NCBI GenBank assembly: GCA_017551515.1 | Contig: JAFZLK010000022.1 | Coordinates: forward strand, 1 to 64,000 | From: Bacteroidales bacterium | Lineage (GTDB): Bacteria > Bacteroidota > Bacteroidia > Bacteroidales > ML635J-15 | Length of the DNA stretch: 64,000 bases | Reading direction: 5' to 3' | Part shown: positions 45,398 through 53,952 of the stretch, piece after piece | How positions within the stretch are numbered: position 1 is the first letter of the stretch | Layout of the letters: each line of letters starts with the position of its first letter | Made by a program: the position numbers and the translations under genes | The notes under the pieces: generated by a model | What the model was told of the DNA's origin: nothing | The model's input: the letters and a program-made list of their open reading frames with translations, nothing else | The model's database searches: none

Positions 45398-47469
45398 AAT
45401 ACTTGTAGCCCTAATGACTTCAGATAGTTATATGTTCCATCATAAAATTCAGATCTTCTTGTATTGTCATCATTATTTCCTTCTGGAACACAGATTACCA
45501 TTCCTTGACGAGCACGAGTAAGAAGAACTCTGTATGCATTCAGCTGATAAACTTTTCGTTCTTCTTTATTAATACGATTCCATCGATTACCACCATTAAA
45601 CTCATAAAAATCCCATTTCCCATCATTATATCGCAAGTCGCCATCCCATACCAAACAAGTCCAATCTAGCTCTAAACCTTGAATATCAAATTCACTTGCA
45701 GCATCTTCTAAAAATAATGAAGAACGCACATCATCAATATCGTCAAGAAACCAATGAACAGTATCAGGCTTACACCTTACATCTATGGCTAACGGTTTCA
45801 ATCTATATGCTTTTGAAGAAACTAACATTCCGTATCGTTCGCTACCCCTTGCTTTGTTCCTCAACCATTGTTTTGCAACATTAATATCCCTTGTTAATAC
45901 AATAGGATAGCGATCTTTTATTTTTGCATAATTTTCTATAACTTTGTTAATCTCACAATCTAGCAAATGGTGTATCATATTCGACAAACTCTCAGCTCTA
46001 AAAGAACGCATAGAAACGGACAAATGCAAATCATCCGAATACAATACATTAGGATTTTTAGAAAGCAACTCTTCAATCTTACCTTCTGCATATTCTTTCG
46101 CCGTTAGTTGATTAGATATATATACTCGCCATTCTGGGAAGGTTTCATTAATTGCTCTAATCCACTCGCCAATGCCAGCTTCACCAGTATTTATTTCCTG
46201 TCCACCACCGACAAGACAAACTATTACTGCCCAATCCTTTCGTTGATCCAATGACCATATCAGGAATTCTCCTTCTGACATTGGAAAATCTTGTATTCCC
46301 TTCTTACGCTTTAGCCAACTCGAAATATGCTCTTGATCCCAAGAACGTTGTGCTTCGTCAAAAATGGCAATATTCTCTACTTCTGCATATCCAGCCGTTT
46401 TATCCTTAAGTTCTTTTTGCGGATCAATTTCTATCTTTTTTCCGACGATTGGTGTGCGCAATTTTTGAAGCATATTATCACGATAGCGGTGAATTATTTG
46501 TATAAATTGACCTACTTCTCGACGAGCATCAGTTATATTGTATTTTTCTCCTTGTTCATTCTTCTGACGCTTTCGATCTCTTGCCAACGCCTCTGTCAGA
46601 ACACTTACCAACGGACCATTACCAGACAAATACACTGCTAAATCTGGATTTTCTCCATCTTTGTGAGACAATTGCTTAATAGCAACATTCAAACCTACCA
46701 AAGTTTTTCCTGCTCCAGGCACTCCTGTTACAAAACAAATGCTTTTACCCCCTCGAGATTTTGTTTCTCGAATAACTTTCAACACATAATCCGTAGTAAT
46801 ATCAAGTTGCTTTCCCTCTGCCTCATGACGAGTTATCTCCTCTACACTATGCTGCGAATACAATGCACTTGCCGCCTCAATAATAGTGGGCGAAGGAGCA
46901 TATCTACTTCTTACCCAATCGCGCATGGACACATCTCCATTATAATTCGCAATATCTTGTGATAAAACCTGTTTCATAATAAATGACAGACCTTCGGTAT
47001 TTGTCATTAATGGGTCGTATATACCATCATTGTAATGAGACAACTTCAGCTCAGTCGAACAATCTTTAGCATTTGTCGCTATCAATATAGGAACGATATA
47101 TCTATCAGAACTACCTTGATGGAAATTTTTCAAATCAAGAGCATAATCCATTACTTGGTCTCTGTCTTGACGAATATAATCTTCTTGTCCTGCTTTAAAT
47201 TCAAGCACAAAAACTCTTTCTCGAAGCAAAACAACGACATCTATTCTCTTTCCTAAACGCGGTATAGTATATTCAAATATTATCCATCCTTCTTCATTTT
47301 TGTATTGAGACAAAACATTCTTTAAAAGCGTTATTTCTTCTTTCCATGCGAACTTTTGTGTATCACCGGTATCGTACTCATCATTTCCTGCCAATATACC
47401 AAATATCTCAAGTTCGTTTTGTGAAAGGAATTCTTTTATTGAATTATGATAAAAACAGCGTTCGTTCAT
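45394..47469 (-). CDS. DUF2075 protein: nuclease-like N terminus plus SF1-type helicase core
   Basis: 691 residues from the ATG 47467-47469 (MNERCFYHNSIKEFL), the start that matches family N termini; ATG at 47490 is an alternative. Residues ~60-95 look like a PD-(D/E)XK site: Asp77 in GKRIDVVV and Glu90/Lys92 in VLEFKAGQ. The P-loop FVTGVPGAGKTLVGLN is at ~247-262, Walker B IFDEAQRSWD near 375, and ARQGMVICVPEG near the C terminus is a helicase motif VI-like arginine. Family proteins occur in restriction and defence neighbourhoods. Followed by mutT with a 4-base overlap. Confidence 0.85.
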   Translation of the reverse strand: MNERCFYHNSIKEFLSQNELEIFGILAGNDEYDTGDTQKFAWKEEITLLKNVLSQYKNEEGWIIFEYTIPRLGKRIDVVVLLRERVFVLEFKAGQEDYIRQDRDQVMDYALDLKNFHQGSSDRYIVPILIATNAKDCSTELKLSHYNDGIYDPLMTNTEGLSFIMKQVLSQDIANYNGDVSMRDWVRSRYAPSPTIIEAASALYSQHSVEEITRHEAEGKQLDITTDYVLKVIRETKSRGGKSICFVTGVPGAGKTLVGLNVAIKQLSHKDGENPDLAVYLSGNGPLVSVLTEALARDRKRQKNEQGEKYNITDARREVGQFIQIIHRYRDNMLQKLRTPIVGKKIEIDPQKELKDKTAGYAEVENIAIFDEAQRSWDQEHISSWLKRKKGIQDFPMSEGEFLIWSLDQRKDWAVIVCLVGGGQEINTGEAGIGEWIRAINETFPEWRVYISNQLTAKEYAEGKIEELLSKNPNVLYSDDLHLSVSMRSFRAESLSNMIHHLLDCEINKVIENYAKIKDRYPIVLTRDINVAKQWLRNKARGSERYGMLVSSKAYRLKPLAIDVRCKPDTVHWFLDDIDDVRSSLFLEDAASEFDIQGLELDWTCLVWDGDLRYNDGKWDFYEFNGGNRWNRINKEERKVYQLNAYRVLLTRARQGMVICVPEGNNDDNTRRSEFYDGTYNYLKSLGLQVL

Positions 47470-47567
47470 AAATTTGAAACAGATGGTCATTATTACATGA
47501 CACAAATATACCTTAATTTGTATAAAAATAAGACTTCCAGTTGAACATACTTATCAACATTTATTTT

Positions 47568-47619
47568 CTAATACATCTCCATCGCATATTCAACCGCCTT
47601 ATTCAGCAGCGAGTTGAAT
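47568..47619 (-). repeat. DUF2461 3'-end remnant (copy 3)
   Basis: Encodes NSLLNKAVEYAMEMY and the stop codon, the last residues of the intact DUF2461 protein at 50293-50955. Over 50 bases it differs from the remnant at 49102-49151 at one position and from the intact gene at seven. Confidence 0.85.
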
Positions 47620-47702
47620 ATAATATCGCAACCTATCTTTCACCTACTGCATTTCTCAAATCACCGAGTCGCAGTATTAACTTCTGCAAAACAAAAAACC
47701 AC

Positions 47703-48730
47703 TTATTCTTTAGTATCAACAATTTTTTCCACAATCTGCTTCAATTGATCTTTATTAGGCAAGTATAATTCGTATTTTGAAACAAAAAGATTTGTATTAA
47801 TGCCATAAGTTGCATATTCCACGAGCAAATCGTCTTTATAGTGCGAAAGAATAATGCCTATCGGCGGATTGTCGTCCGGCATATTTTCCTCCGTGGCAAA
47901 ATAGCCTAAATACATATTCATCTGTCCAATATCTTCGTGCTGCACAGCATCTCGTTTCAAATCAATTAGGACAAAACATTTCAAAATACGATGATAAAAG
48001 ACCAAATCGCAATGGTAGTGCCTATTGTTCACTGTTATAGGATATTGCCGTTTTACAAATGTGAAGCCTTTGCCCATTTCCAAAAGGAACATCTGCAAAT
48101 GGTCTATTATACGTTGTTCGAGTTCTGTTTCCGAAAAATGGTAATCCTCAGGAATTCCTAGAAACTCCAATGTATAACTGTCCTTAACAACATCTTCTGG
48201 CTTATGAATCGTAACACCATCCTTGGCCAAAGCAAGAACTCCATCCTTGTCCTTGCTTGATGCTAGACGCAGATACAATGCGGAATTCATTTGACGTTTT
48301 AGTGTTCTCACATCCCATTTTTGTGCAATACACTCTTTTTCATAAAAACTACGCTCCAATGGGTCGTCTGCTTGCATCAATGTGCAAATATGAGTCCAGC
48401 TTAAATTGTCAGTCAGTGACTGACAATTAGGATAAAACAGATAAAACTTTCTCATATTCACCAAATTAGGACGACTAAACCGCGTCCAAAGCGTAATGTC
48501 AATTGCTTGGACAATTCCGAGAGCGTAGATGTTCCGTATGCAACTTTTGCTTGTCCACCTTGTTCGTATTCCACTATATACTTTCCAATCTGCCAATAGG
48601 TTTCGGTCATTGTTGCATTAATGCTTATAGCCAAACGCTTACGAGCATTTGATATCACTTCCGAAACGCTGTCAATCAAATGCTGAACTGTATTGTATTC
48701 TGATATTTTATTCTCATTGTTTTCCATCAA
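47703..48730 (-). pseudogene. DUF1016 (YhcG-type) PD-(D/E)XK nuclease, frameshifted
   Basis: Two overlapping frames make one DUF1016 protein. The N-terminal frame (48730-48458) has ISEYNTVQHLIDSVSEVISNARKR... ETYWQIGKYIVEYEQGG and ELSKQLTLRFGRG; the C-terminal frame continues FSRPNLVNMRKFYL, LSWTHICTLMQADDPLERSFYEKE and the nuclease motif CDLVFYH...FVLIDLKRDA (D...DxK). The join at ~48482 needs one extra base in GGTTT (GGTTTT), so a single-nucleotide deletion in a short T run broke the gene, or it is phase-variable. It carries a perfect 25-bp palindrome (48404-48428). Normal length would be ~340 residues. Confidence 0.82.
48404..48428. repeat. 25-bp palindrome inside the DUF1016 coding sequence
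   Basis: Arms AATTGTCAGTCA and TGACTGACAATT (12 bp, perfect) around one G. It encodes N-C-Q-S-L-T-D-N just before LSWTHI. Same 12-1-12 geometry as the rhuM palindromes, but a different sequence. Confidence 0.92.
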
Positions 48731-49100
48731 AACATGTCTTTGTTTATCTTTATTAGAGATTCAATTGCAAACATAATTATAAAAAGAATATAATACAACT
48801 AAAGTTGGGTTTTATTTTAAACAAAAGAATGCAAGGTGAATACTCTACAAAACAAATGCTTATCCAAGAAAACTAACAAATCCTTCTACCATAACCTCCT
48901 ATTTATTCCTCACAAAATTGACTATCGCACGCCCCCATTTTCCTAACTGTGTTTCGCAAATTACCTCGCCTTAGGATTTGTTTTTGCAAAACAATAAACC
49001 ACTTATTCCATTTTTTAGTACTGCAAAATAACCACTTATTCCGAATTTGGAAGAAGGAAATATTATTCAAATCACTACAACACAATCAATTAGCAAAAAT
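48731..49100. other. Spacer with repeated NKWF segment
   Basis: A minus-strand frame at 49044-48903 encodes NKWLFCSTKKWNKWFIVLQKQILR... ending DSQFCEE. A related piece (NKWFFVLQKLILRLGDLRNAV) is encoded at 47709-47641, overlapping the DUF1016 stop in another frame. At DNA level TGCAAAACAA(T/A)AAACCACTTATTC occurs at 47685-47709 and 48985-49009, and a shorter form at 49022-49042. The copies flank the DUF1016 pseudogene. Not recognised as a protein family; probably part of the repeat structure of this module. Confidence 0.4.
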
Positions 49101-49180
49101 CAATACATCTCCATAGCATATTCAACCGCCTTATTCAGCAGCGAGTTGAATTCGTAGGTGCGGCGGAGGTCGGAAACAAC
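49101..49180 (-). repeat. DUF2461 3'-end remnant (copy 2)
   Basis: 80 bases encode VVSDLRRTYEFNSLLNKAVEYAMEMY of DUF2461 without a stop codon at the end. About 87% identical to the intact gene (50294-50373). Its left-hand boundary with the next gene is exact: the stop codon of the DUF3791 gene spans the junction at 49180. Confidence 0.88.
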
Positions 49181-49410
49181 TAATATTTCTTGTATTTTTT
49201 TTCTTGAAATTCTCGCCAAACTTCTTCTGCCAGATATTTGTCACTTCGACAATGCAAGTCTGCTACTCCATCATCTATCATTGAGGATGTTTCCGAACTA
49301 TAGTACATGTCTGTTGCATCGTTGAGTGATACACCATACATCTCACTGATGCATACAATTATTCTTGCACACTGGGCACTTTTCATTATTTGCTTACCTT
49401 CCTCGCTCAT
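49180..49410 (-). CDS. DUF3791 family protein (second)
   Basis: 76 residues. MSEEGKQIMKSAQCARIIVCISEMYGVSLNDATDMYY, then a helix and KYLAEEVWREFQEKK; small helical DUF3791-type protein. Start overlaps the stop of the DUF3990 gene by 4 bases (ATGA). The stop codon lies at the junction with the DUF2461 remnant. Probable partner or antitoxin of the DUF3990 protein. Confidence 0.7.
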   Translation of the reverse strand: MSEEGKQIMKSAQCARIIVCISEMYGVSLNDATDMYYSSETSSMIDDGVADLHCRSDKYLAEEVWREFQEKKYKKY

Positions 49411-49877
49411 AACTGCTTACTTTCAATATATACAAGACACTCTTGCAACATATGTTCAGAACGAATGCAATATTGTATGTTTGGTTTCTCGAACATAAGT
49501 AGTCCAAGCGCTACTTCCTGCGAAATCTCTCCATTAAAATATCTATCAAGAGTGATAATAACCTTATCATTGGCAATGCCGCCAATTACCAAGTCAAAAT
49601 CTCCAAACTCATTACCTTCACGGCATTGCGCCACAAAATCAAGCCATTCCTTGTCGTATGCTTCAAAATATTTTATATTCCATTGCTCTTCACTATACGA
49701 GAACTCATATACATTGAGCCACGCAGACTGTCCTCTTCTTTTAAATCGTTGTGCATATCTGACTGCCTGTTCATCAATTGATGTCAGATAAAATCCACGT
49801 CCGAAATCCAAATATTTGCGCGAATGCTGTGTGTCGGGATGAGACACAATCATATTTGAAGAATGGTATAGTTTCAC
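49407..49877 (-). CDS. DUF3990 protein, predicted ADP-ribosyltransferase fold (putative toxin)
   Basis: 156 residues. N terminus KLYHSSNMIV with His5, then DFGRGFYLTSIDEQAVRYA with Tyr30, which match the first two motifs (H and Y) of the H-Y-E ADP-ribosyltransferase class; a late Glu in the QEVALGLL region could be the third. DUF3990 is generally regarded as a mono-ADP-ribosyltransferase-like family found with small DUF3791 partners. Here it is sandwiched between two DUF3791 genes with 4-base overlaps on both sides, which strongly suggests a toxin-antitoxin-like unit. Target unknown. Confidence 0.75.
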   Translation of the reverse strand: MKLYHSSNMIVSHPDTQHSRKYLDFGRGFYLTSIDEQAVRYAQRFKRRGQSAWLNVYEFSYSEEQWNIKYFEAYDKEWLDFVAQCREGNEFGDFDLVIGGIANDKVIITLDRYFNGEISQEVALGLLMFEKPNIQYCIRSEHMLQECLVYIESKQL

Positions 49878-50101
49878 GCGTCAAGCACCCCTTTCTCCTT
49901 CATGTAGTCTGTCAAGTCTTCCATTAGATAGCGAGAACTGAATGTGTGCAATACATCGTATGAAGGAACAATGTACCCATATAGTATGCCTGATTTTTTT
50001 AGCCGCCTATATATTTCTTGCTGAGACAAATTTAGTGTCAGCGAAAGTTTTCCTATGCAATATGTAACAAACTCCAATGTCTTTTTATCCATATTCGTCA
50101 T
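49874..50101 (-). CDS. DUF3791 family protein (first)
   Basis: 75 residues (72 if started at the ATG 50092). MDKKTLEFVTYCIGKLSLTLNLSQQEIYRRLKKSGILYGYIVPSYDVLHTFSSRYLMEDLTDYMKEKG: helical, typical DUF3791. First gene of the three-gene unit; a TAAGTTTG -7 box is on the minus strand at 50139-50146. The stop overlaps the DUF3990 start by 4 bases. Confidence 0.72.
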   Translation of the reverse strand: MTNMDKKTLEFVTYCIGKLSLTLNLSQQEIYRRLKKSGILYGYIVPSYDVLHTFSSRYLMEDLTDYMKEKGVLDA

Positions 50102-50292
50102 TATACAGTTACAAAATTATCGCAACATCTTTACTTTGCAAACTTACATAAAAATTGTCGATTTTTATGCCAGTATAATAAAGAAAATTTCATTGCTGAT
50201 AGTCAGTGTATTACATTTTTCTTTAGAGGAAAGATAAACAAAACATCCATATTATAACGCCTAAATCTCAAACAATTTGTCGAAAAAACATT

Positions 50293-50955
50293 CTAATACA
50301 TCTCCATCGCGTACTCCACAGCCTTATTCAGCAATGAGTTGAACTCGTAGGTGCGGCGGAGGTCGGAAACGACATGGTCCACAAAACTATTGTCGAGGAT
50401 GTCGGATTCATTAATTGGCTTCTCAATGAGGAAACTTTTAAGTTTGTAGTATTCGGCAAATTCGTCATCGGCACTGAAGCCAGCAGGAATCTTTTTCAGC
50501 GCATCTTCCCACGATAGCGAAAAGCCCTTGGCACTGCGTATGGCCTTGTCGAAATTCTTGCCGTTGAGCATTATCTCCTCACGCACACTCTTCACAATAC
50601 GAGGTTCGGGACACCACAATCCTGCACAGATAAAATAACTCACATTAGGCTCAATATGAATATAATAGCCTGAGTATCCGCTCTTTTTTCCGTGCGGACA
50701 GACAAATGTGCCTATGTGTTGCTTGTAGGGTGTCTTGTCGTGCGAAAAACGCAGGTCGCGGTATATACGATAGGTGCAGTCCTTCACCTGCAAGCCCGCC
50801 ACCGACTTGTCGAAACTTGCGATGCCATCGATCAGTTTCTGCGAAAAATCATTATGTACGGCAAGCATTTCCTTGTACTGCTGCTTGTGAGCATCGAACC
50901 ACGGCTTGTTGTTGTTCTGCTGCAATTGCTTGAAAAAATCCAAAACTCGTTTCAT
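50293..50955 (-). CDS. DUF2461 domain-containing protein (intact)
   Basis: 220 residues from the ATG 50953-50955 (MKRVLDFFKQLQQNNNKPWFDAHKQQY). Family landmarks: WFDAHKQQYKEM, YRIYRDLRFSHDKTPYKQHIG, YYIHIEPNVSYFICAGLWCPEP, and the C-terminal RRTYEFNSLLNKAVEYA. Function unknown. Its 3' end is copied twice downstream (49101-49180 and 47568-47619), each copy bordering accessory genes, so this gene appears to be an integration or recombination site. Confidence 0.9.
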   Translation of the reverse strand: MKRVLDFFKQLQQNNNKPWFDAHKQQYKEMLAVHNDFSQKLIDGIASFDKSVAGLQVKDCTYRIYRDLRFSHDKTPYKQHIGTFVCPHGKKSGYSGYYIHIEPNVSYFICAGLWCPEPRIVKSVREEIMLNGKNFDKAIRSAKGFSLSWEDALKKIPAGFSADDEFAEYYKLKSFLIEKPINESDILDNSFVDHVVSDLRRTYEFNSLLNKAVEYAMEMY

Positions 50956-50997
50956 GGTCAAAAATTTTGCGAAAGATAAGAAAAATTTCAAAATTTT

Positions 50998-51260
50998 TGG
51001 TTTCTGTGCCTTCGGCGTTTCTATGTTTCTATGGGCTGCGCCCGTTTCTGCGCTACGCTGTTTCTGGGTTTCTATGCCTGCGGCGTTTATAAGTTTCTCG
51101 CTGCGCTGTTTCTCAGTTTGAATGTTTCAAAACAATATCAAACAACCAGAAACTCAGAAACTCAGAAACCCAGAAACCCAGAAACCAGAAACTCAGAAAC
51201 TCAGAAACCCAGAAACCCAGAAACCAGAAACTCAGAAACCCAGAAACCCAGAAATCCTCA
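50998..51260. repeat. GTTTCT/AGAAAC repeat locus 4 (inverted halves)
   Basis: The left half (50998-51118) has GTTTCT units with blocks GCCTTCGGC, GGGCTGCGCCC, GCCTGCGGC and CGCTGCG. The right half (51138-51260) is a tidy array of about 14 eight-base CAGAAACY units, with three 7-base slips. The halves are inverted relative to each other and could form a long hairpin. Lies between the divergent DUF2461 and glyA genes. At 51253-51300 it grades into TTCAAATC repeats. Confidence 0.85.
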
Positions 51261-51326
51261 AATCTTCAAATTTTCAAATCTTCAAATCTTTGAATTTTTT
51301 GAATCCTCATTGTGACAAATAATTAT

Positions 51327-51334
51327 TACATTTG
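51327..51334 (+). promoter_or_regulatory. -7 box for glyA
   Basis: TACATTTG, 38 bases before the glyA ATG, just past the repeat locus; TTTG at 51298-51301 is a possible -33 with a long 25-base spacing. Confidence 0.4.
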
Positions 51335-51371
51335 CCAAAAATTTTTAAAACACATATTAAAATAAAATATC

Positions 51372-52652
51372 ATGGTTAGAGATGAACAAATTTTCGACCT
51401 TATAAAGAAGGAAAGAGAAAGACAGATGAAGGGCATCGAGCTCATCGCATCGGAGAACTTTGTAAGCGACCAGGTAATGGAAGCTATGGGTTCGGTAATG
51501 ACAAACAAGTACGCTGAGGGTTATCCCGGAAAGCGTTACTACGGTGGTTGCGAAGTTGTTGACCAGAGCGAAACCCTCGCTATCGAAAGATTGAAAAAGA
51601 TCTTCGGTGCTTGCTGGGCAAATGTACAGCCGCACTCGGGCGCACAGGCAAACATGGCAGTATTCCTTGCATGCCTCAACGTTGGTGACACCTTCCTCGG
51701 ACTTAACCTCGCACACGGCGGACACCTTTCACACGGTTCACCAGTAAATATGTCGGGTATCAACTACAAGGCATTGGAATACAATGTAAAGGAAAGCGAT
51801 GGTCGCGTTGACTACGACCAGCTCGAACGCGTTGCTCGCGAAAACAAGCCGAAACTCATCATCGCTGGTGCATCTGCTTACAGCCGCGAATGGGATTACG
51901 CTCGCATCCGCAAGGTTGCCGATGAAATTGGTGCAATCTTTATGGTTGATATGTCGCACCCAGCAGGTCTTATTGCTGCAGGTTTGCTCGACAACCCAGT
52001 AAAATACGCTCACATCGTAACAACAACAACACACAAGACCCTTCGTGGTCCGCGTGGTGGTGTCATCATGATGGGACAGGACTTCCCGAATCCTTGGGGC
52101 AAGAAGACTCCAAAGGGCGAAGTAAAGATGATGTCGGCATTGCTCGACTCTGCAGTATTCCCAGGTTGCCAGGGTGGTCCGTTGGAGCATGTAATCGCTG
52201 CTAAGGCTGTTGCTTTCGGCGAAGCTCTCACTCCAGAATTCAAGGAATACCAGAAGCAAGTTAAGAAGAATGCTGCTGCTTTGGCTGATGCATTCATGGC
52301 AAAGGGCTACAAGATTGTCAGCGGTGGTACCGACAACCACTCTATGCTTGTTGACCTTCGCACCAAGTTCCCGGAACTCACAGGTAAGGTTGCAGAAAAG
52401 GCACTTGTTGCTGCCGACATCACAACCAACAAGAACATGGTTCCTTTCGACACCCGCAGCCCATTCCAGACTTCAGGTTTGCGTTTCGGAACTCCGGCTA
52501 TCACAACCCGTGGCGTAAAGGAAGACAAGATGGCTGTTATCGTTGACCTTATCGACCGCGTTCTCTGCGACCCCGAAAACGAAAAGGTTATTGCAGAAGT
52601 TCGTGCCGAAGTTAACAAGATGATGGCAAACTACCCGCTTTTCGCATGGTAG
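51372..52652 (+). CDS. glyA: Serine hydroxymethyltransferase
   Basis: 426 residues, normal length. PLP enzyme that converts serine and tetrahydrofolate to glycine and methylene-THF. Landmarks: [36 protein letters not shown] at the N terminus, [10 protein letters not shown], and the PLP lysine Lys222 in [14 protein letters not shown]. Strong codon bias like ppdK marks high expression. Between the repeat locus 4 and a terminator, so monocistronic; it interrupts the accessory zone as an obvious core gene. Confidence 0.98.
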   Translation: MVRDEQIFDLIKKERERQMKGIELIASENFVSDQVMEAMGSVMTNKYAEGYPGKRYYGGCEVVDQSETLAIERLKKIFGACWANVQPHSGAQANMAVFLACLNVGDTFLGLNLAHGGHLSHGSPVNMSGINYKALEYNVKESDGRVDYDQLERVARENKPKLIIAGASAYSREWDYARIRKVADEIGAIFMVDMSHPAGLIAAGLLDNPVKYAHIVTTTTHKTLRGPRGGVIMMGQDFPNPWGKKTPKGEVKMMSALLDSAVFPGCQGGPLEHVIAAKAVAFGEALTPEFKEYQKQVKKNAAALADAFMAKGYKIVSGGTDNHSMLVDLRTKFPELTGKVAEKALVAADITTNKNMVPFDTRSPFQTSGLRFGTPAITTRGVKEDKMAVIVDLIDRVLCDPENEKVIAEVRAEVNKMMANYPLFAW

Positions 52653-52671
52653 GAAATTGAAATATCAACAC

Positions 52672-52712
52672 ATAAGCCACTTTGGACTTCCTATCCTGAG
52701 TGGCTTATTTTA
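52672..52712 (+). terminator. glyA terminator
   Basis: Perfect 10-bp arms ATAAGCCACT / AGTGGCTTAT with a 17-base loop and a short T run; 19 bases past the stop. Confidence 0.7.
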
Positions 52713-52942
52713 AAAGATATTGTTAAACTAAATTTTTGGCAAGGGAAATAGGATAATGTAGCGATATGCACATCATAGAATAGGAAAAAGCCAAGTTGCT
52801 TATCTGGCACTTTTGAAACTTCGACACTTTCAAAAACAACACTCCAGAATTGAGCGACAGCATTCCCGCCATTAGGCGTGGACTTGTATGTTGTAATTGG
52901 AGTGTTTAGGTAGTCGAAGACCTCAAAAGTACCGATGAAAAC
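52691..52942 (-). pseudogene. Possible gene remnant without start codon
   Basis: The otherwise gene-free 52713-53092 stretch holds an 83-codon minus-strand frame with no ATG, reading TFEVFDYLNTPITTY, STPNGGNAVAQFWSVVFESVEV and DKQLGFFLFYDV. Its composition looks protein-like, but the frame runs into the glyA terminator. No family recognised; it could be chance. The remainder of the spacer shows nothing I can name apart from a CGCTTTTTTT stretch near 52956. Confidence 0.25.
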
Positions 52943-53092
52943 TTAAAAGTGCCACGCTTTTTTTATGTGCTTATTTCAAAATAAAGGCACTGGCGGTGAA
53001 TGTCCCGAAAAGCCATAAAAGAGTAGGGAAAATGATTTTAAATTTTGAATAAAACCGATGTGCCGATGGGATATAACCGAGCATACATTAAA

Positions 53093-53941
53093 ATGAATAA
53101 TAAAATACTAATACTAATCTTGATGGCAATAGGTTTTACGACAGCATTGTCATCTTGTAAAAAAGATGAAGAACCAGATAATGAAACAAAAATTGTTGTT
53201 CCTGAAGGCGCATTGCCGCATTTGTTTTCGGTGAGTCCAACGAAAAAGGTATTTTTTGCCAACGGAAATCTACAATACCAAGCATCTACCAATACTTGGC
53301 GATTTGCTGCAAACCAATGGGACACAATAGGCTGCGGAAATATACTACGTTCAGCAACATATGAAGGTTGGATCGATTTGTTTAGTTATGGAACAAGTGG
53401 TTATAATGGTGCTGTTCCATATAAATTCTACGGACAATATGAAGATTTACCAACGAATGATATTTCTGGTACCAATTATGACTGGGGGGGCTATAATCCA
53501 ATAAGCAATGCAGGAAACAAAGCAGGTCTATGGCGATCTTTGACATACGATGAAATACGTTATATGCTGTATCAAAGATCTTTTATTGGTTATTCTTTTG
53601 GACTCGGAAAACTTAAATTACAAAATGATAGCGAAATGATAGGTGTATTTATATTTCCAGATGACTCTGAAAATTATAGTGATAATTATAGTTCCAATGT
53701 TATAAAAATGTCAGTTTCTGAATTAGAAGCAACAGGAACAGTATTCTTGCCTTATACGGGTGTAATAAATCAGATGTGGTCAGGTTCATATTTTTATGAT
53801 AAAGATCATCTAAGTGTATATCTTTTAGGTTCTCCTAAATGTTTAGAATTTGTTACCGGCTATTTATGGCCTCCGACCCAATCCAGAGAGTACGGATGTG
53901 TGCGCTTAGTATGCGATTACAAAGAACAAAATAACAAATAG
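53093..53941 (+). CDS. Lipoprotein, GNLQY-type surface protein (paralogue 1)
   Basis: 282 residues from the ATG at 53093, giving a lipoprotein leader with lipobox LSSC (Cys20). The mature protein begins KKDEEPDNET and contains FSVSPTKKVFFANGNLQYQASTNTWRFAANQWD, TYEGWIDLFSYGTSGY, and YDWGGYNPISNAGNKAGLWRSLTYDE. This organisation recurs in many Bacteroidetes surface proteins and has the feel of a C-type-lectin/SUMF-like domain. About 45-50% similar to the next gene by eye. Role unknown. Confidence 0.72.
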   Translation: MNNKILILILMAIGFTTALSSCKKDEEPDNETKIVVPEGALPHLFSVSPTKKVFFANGNLQYQASTNTWRFAANQWDTIGCGNILRSATYEGWIDLFSYGTSGYNGAVPYKFYGQYEDLPTNDISGTNYDWGGYNPISNAGNKAGLWRSLTYDEIRYMLYQRSFIGYSFGLGKLKLQNDSEMIGVFIFPDDSENYSDNYSSNVIKMSVSELEATGTVFLPYTGVINQMWSGSYFYDKDHLSVYLLGSPKCLEFVTGYLWPPTQSREYGCVRLVCDYKEQNNK

Positions 53942-53952
53942 GAGGATATGAT

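Noticed and set aside
47703-48596. Separate gene starting at MADWKVYSG
   Set aside because: That N-terminal part is the shadow of the DUF1016 N-terminal frame; homology only begins at FSRPNLV, so both frames form one broken gene.
48903-49085. Short ORF in the DUF1016 spacer
   Set aside because: No start context or homologue recognised; it coincides with the repeated NKWF segment, so treated as repeat structure.
51138-51260. Possible CRISPR-like array
   Set aside because: Units are only 7-8 bp with no unique spacers of fixed length; it is a simple tandem repeat, part of the AGAAAC family, and no cas genes are near.
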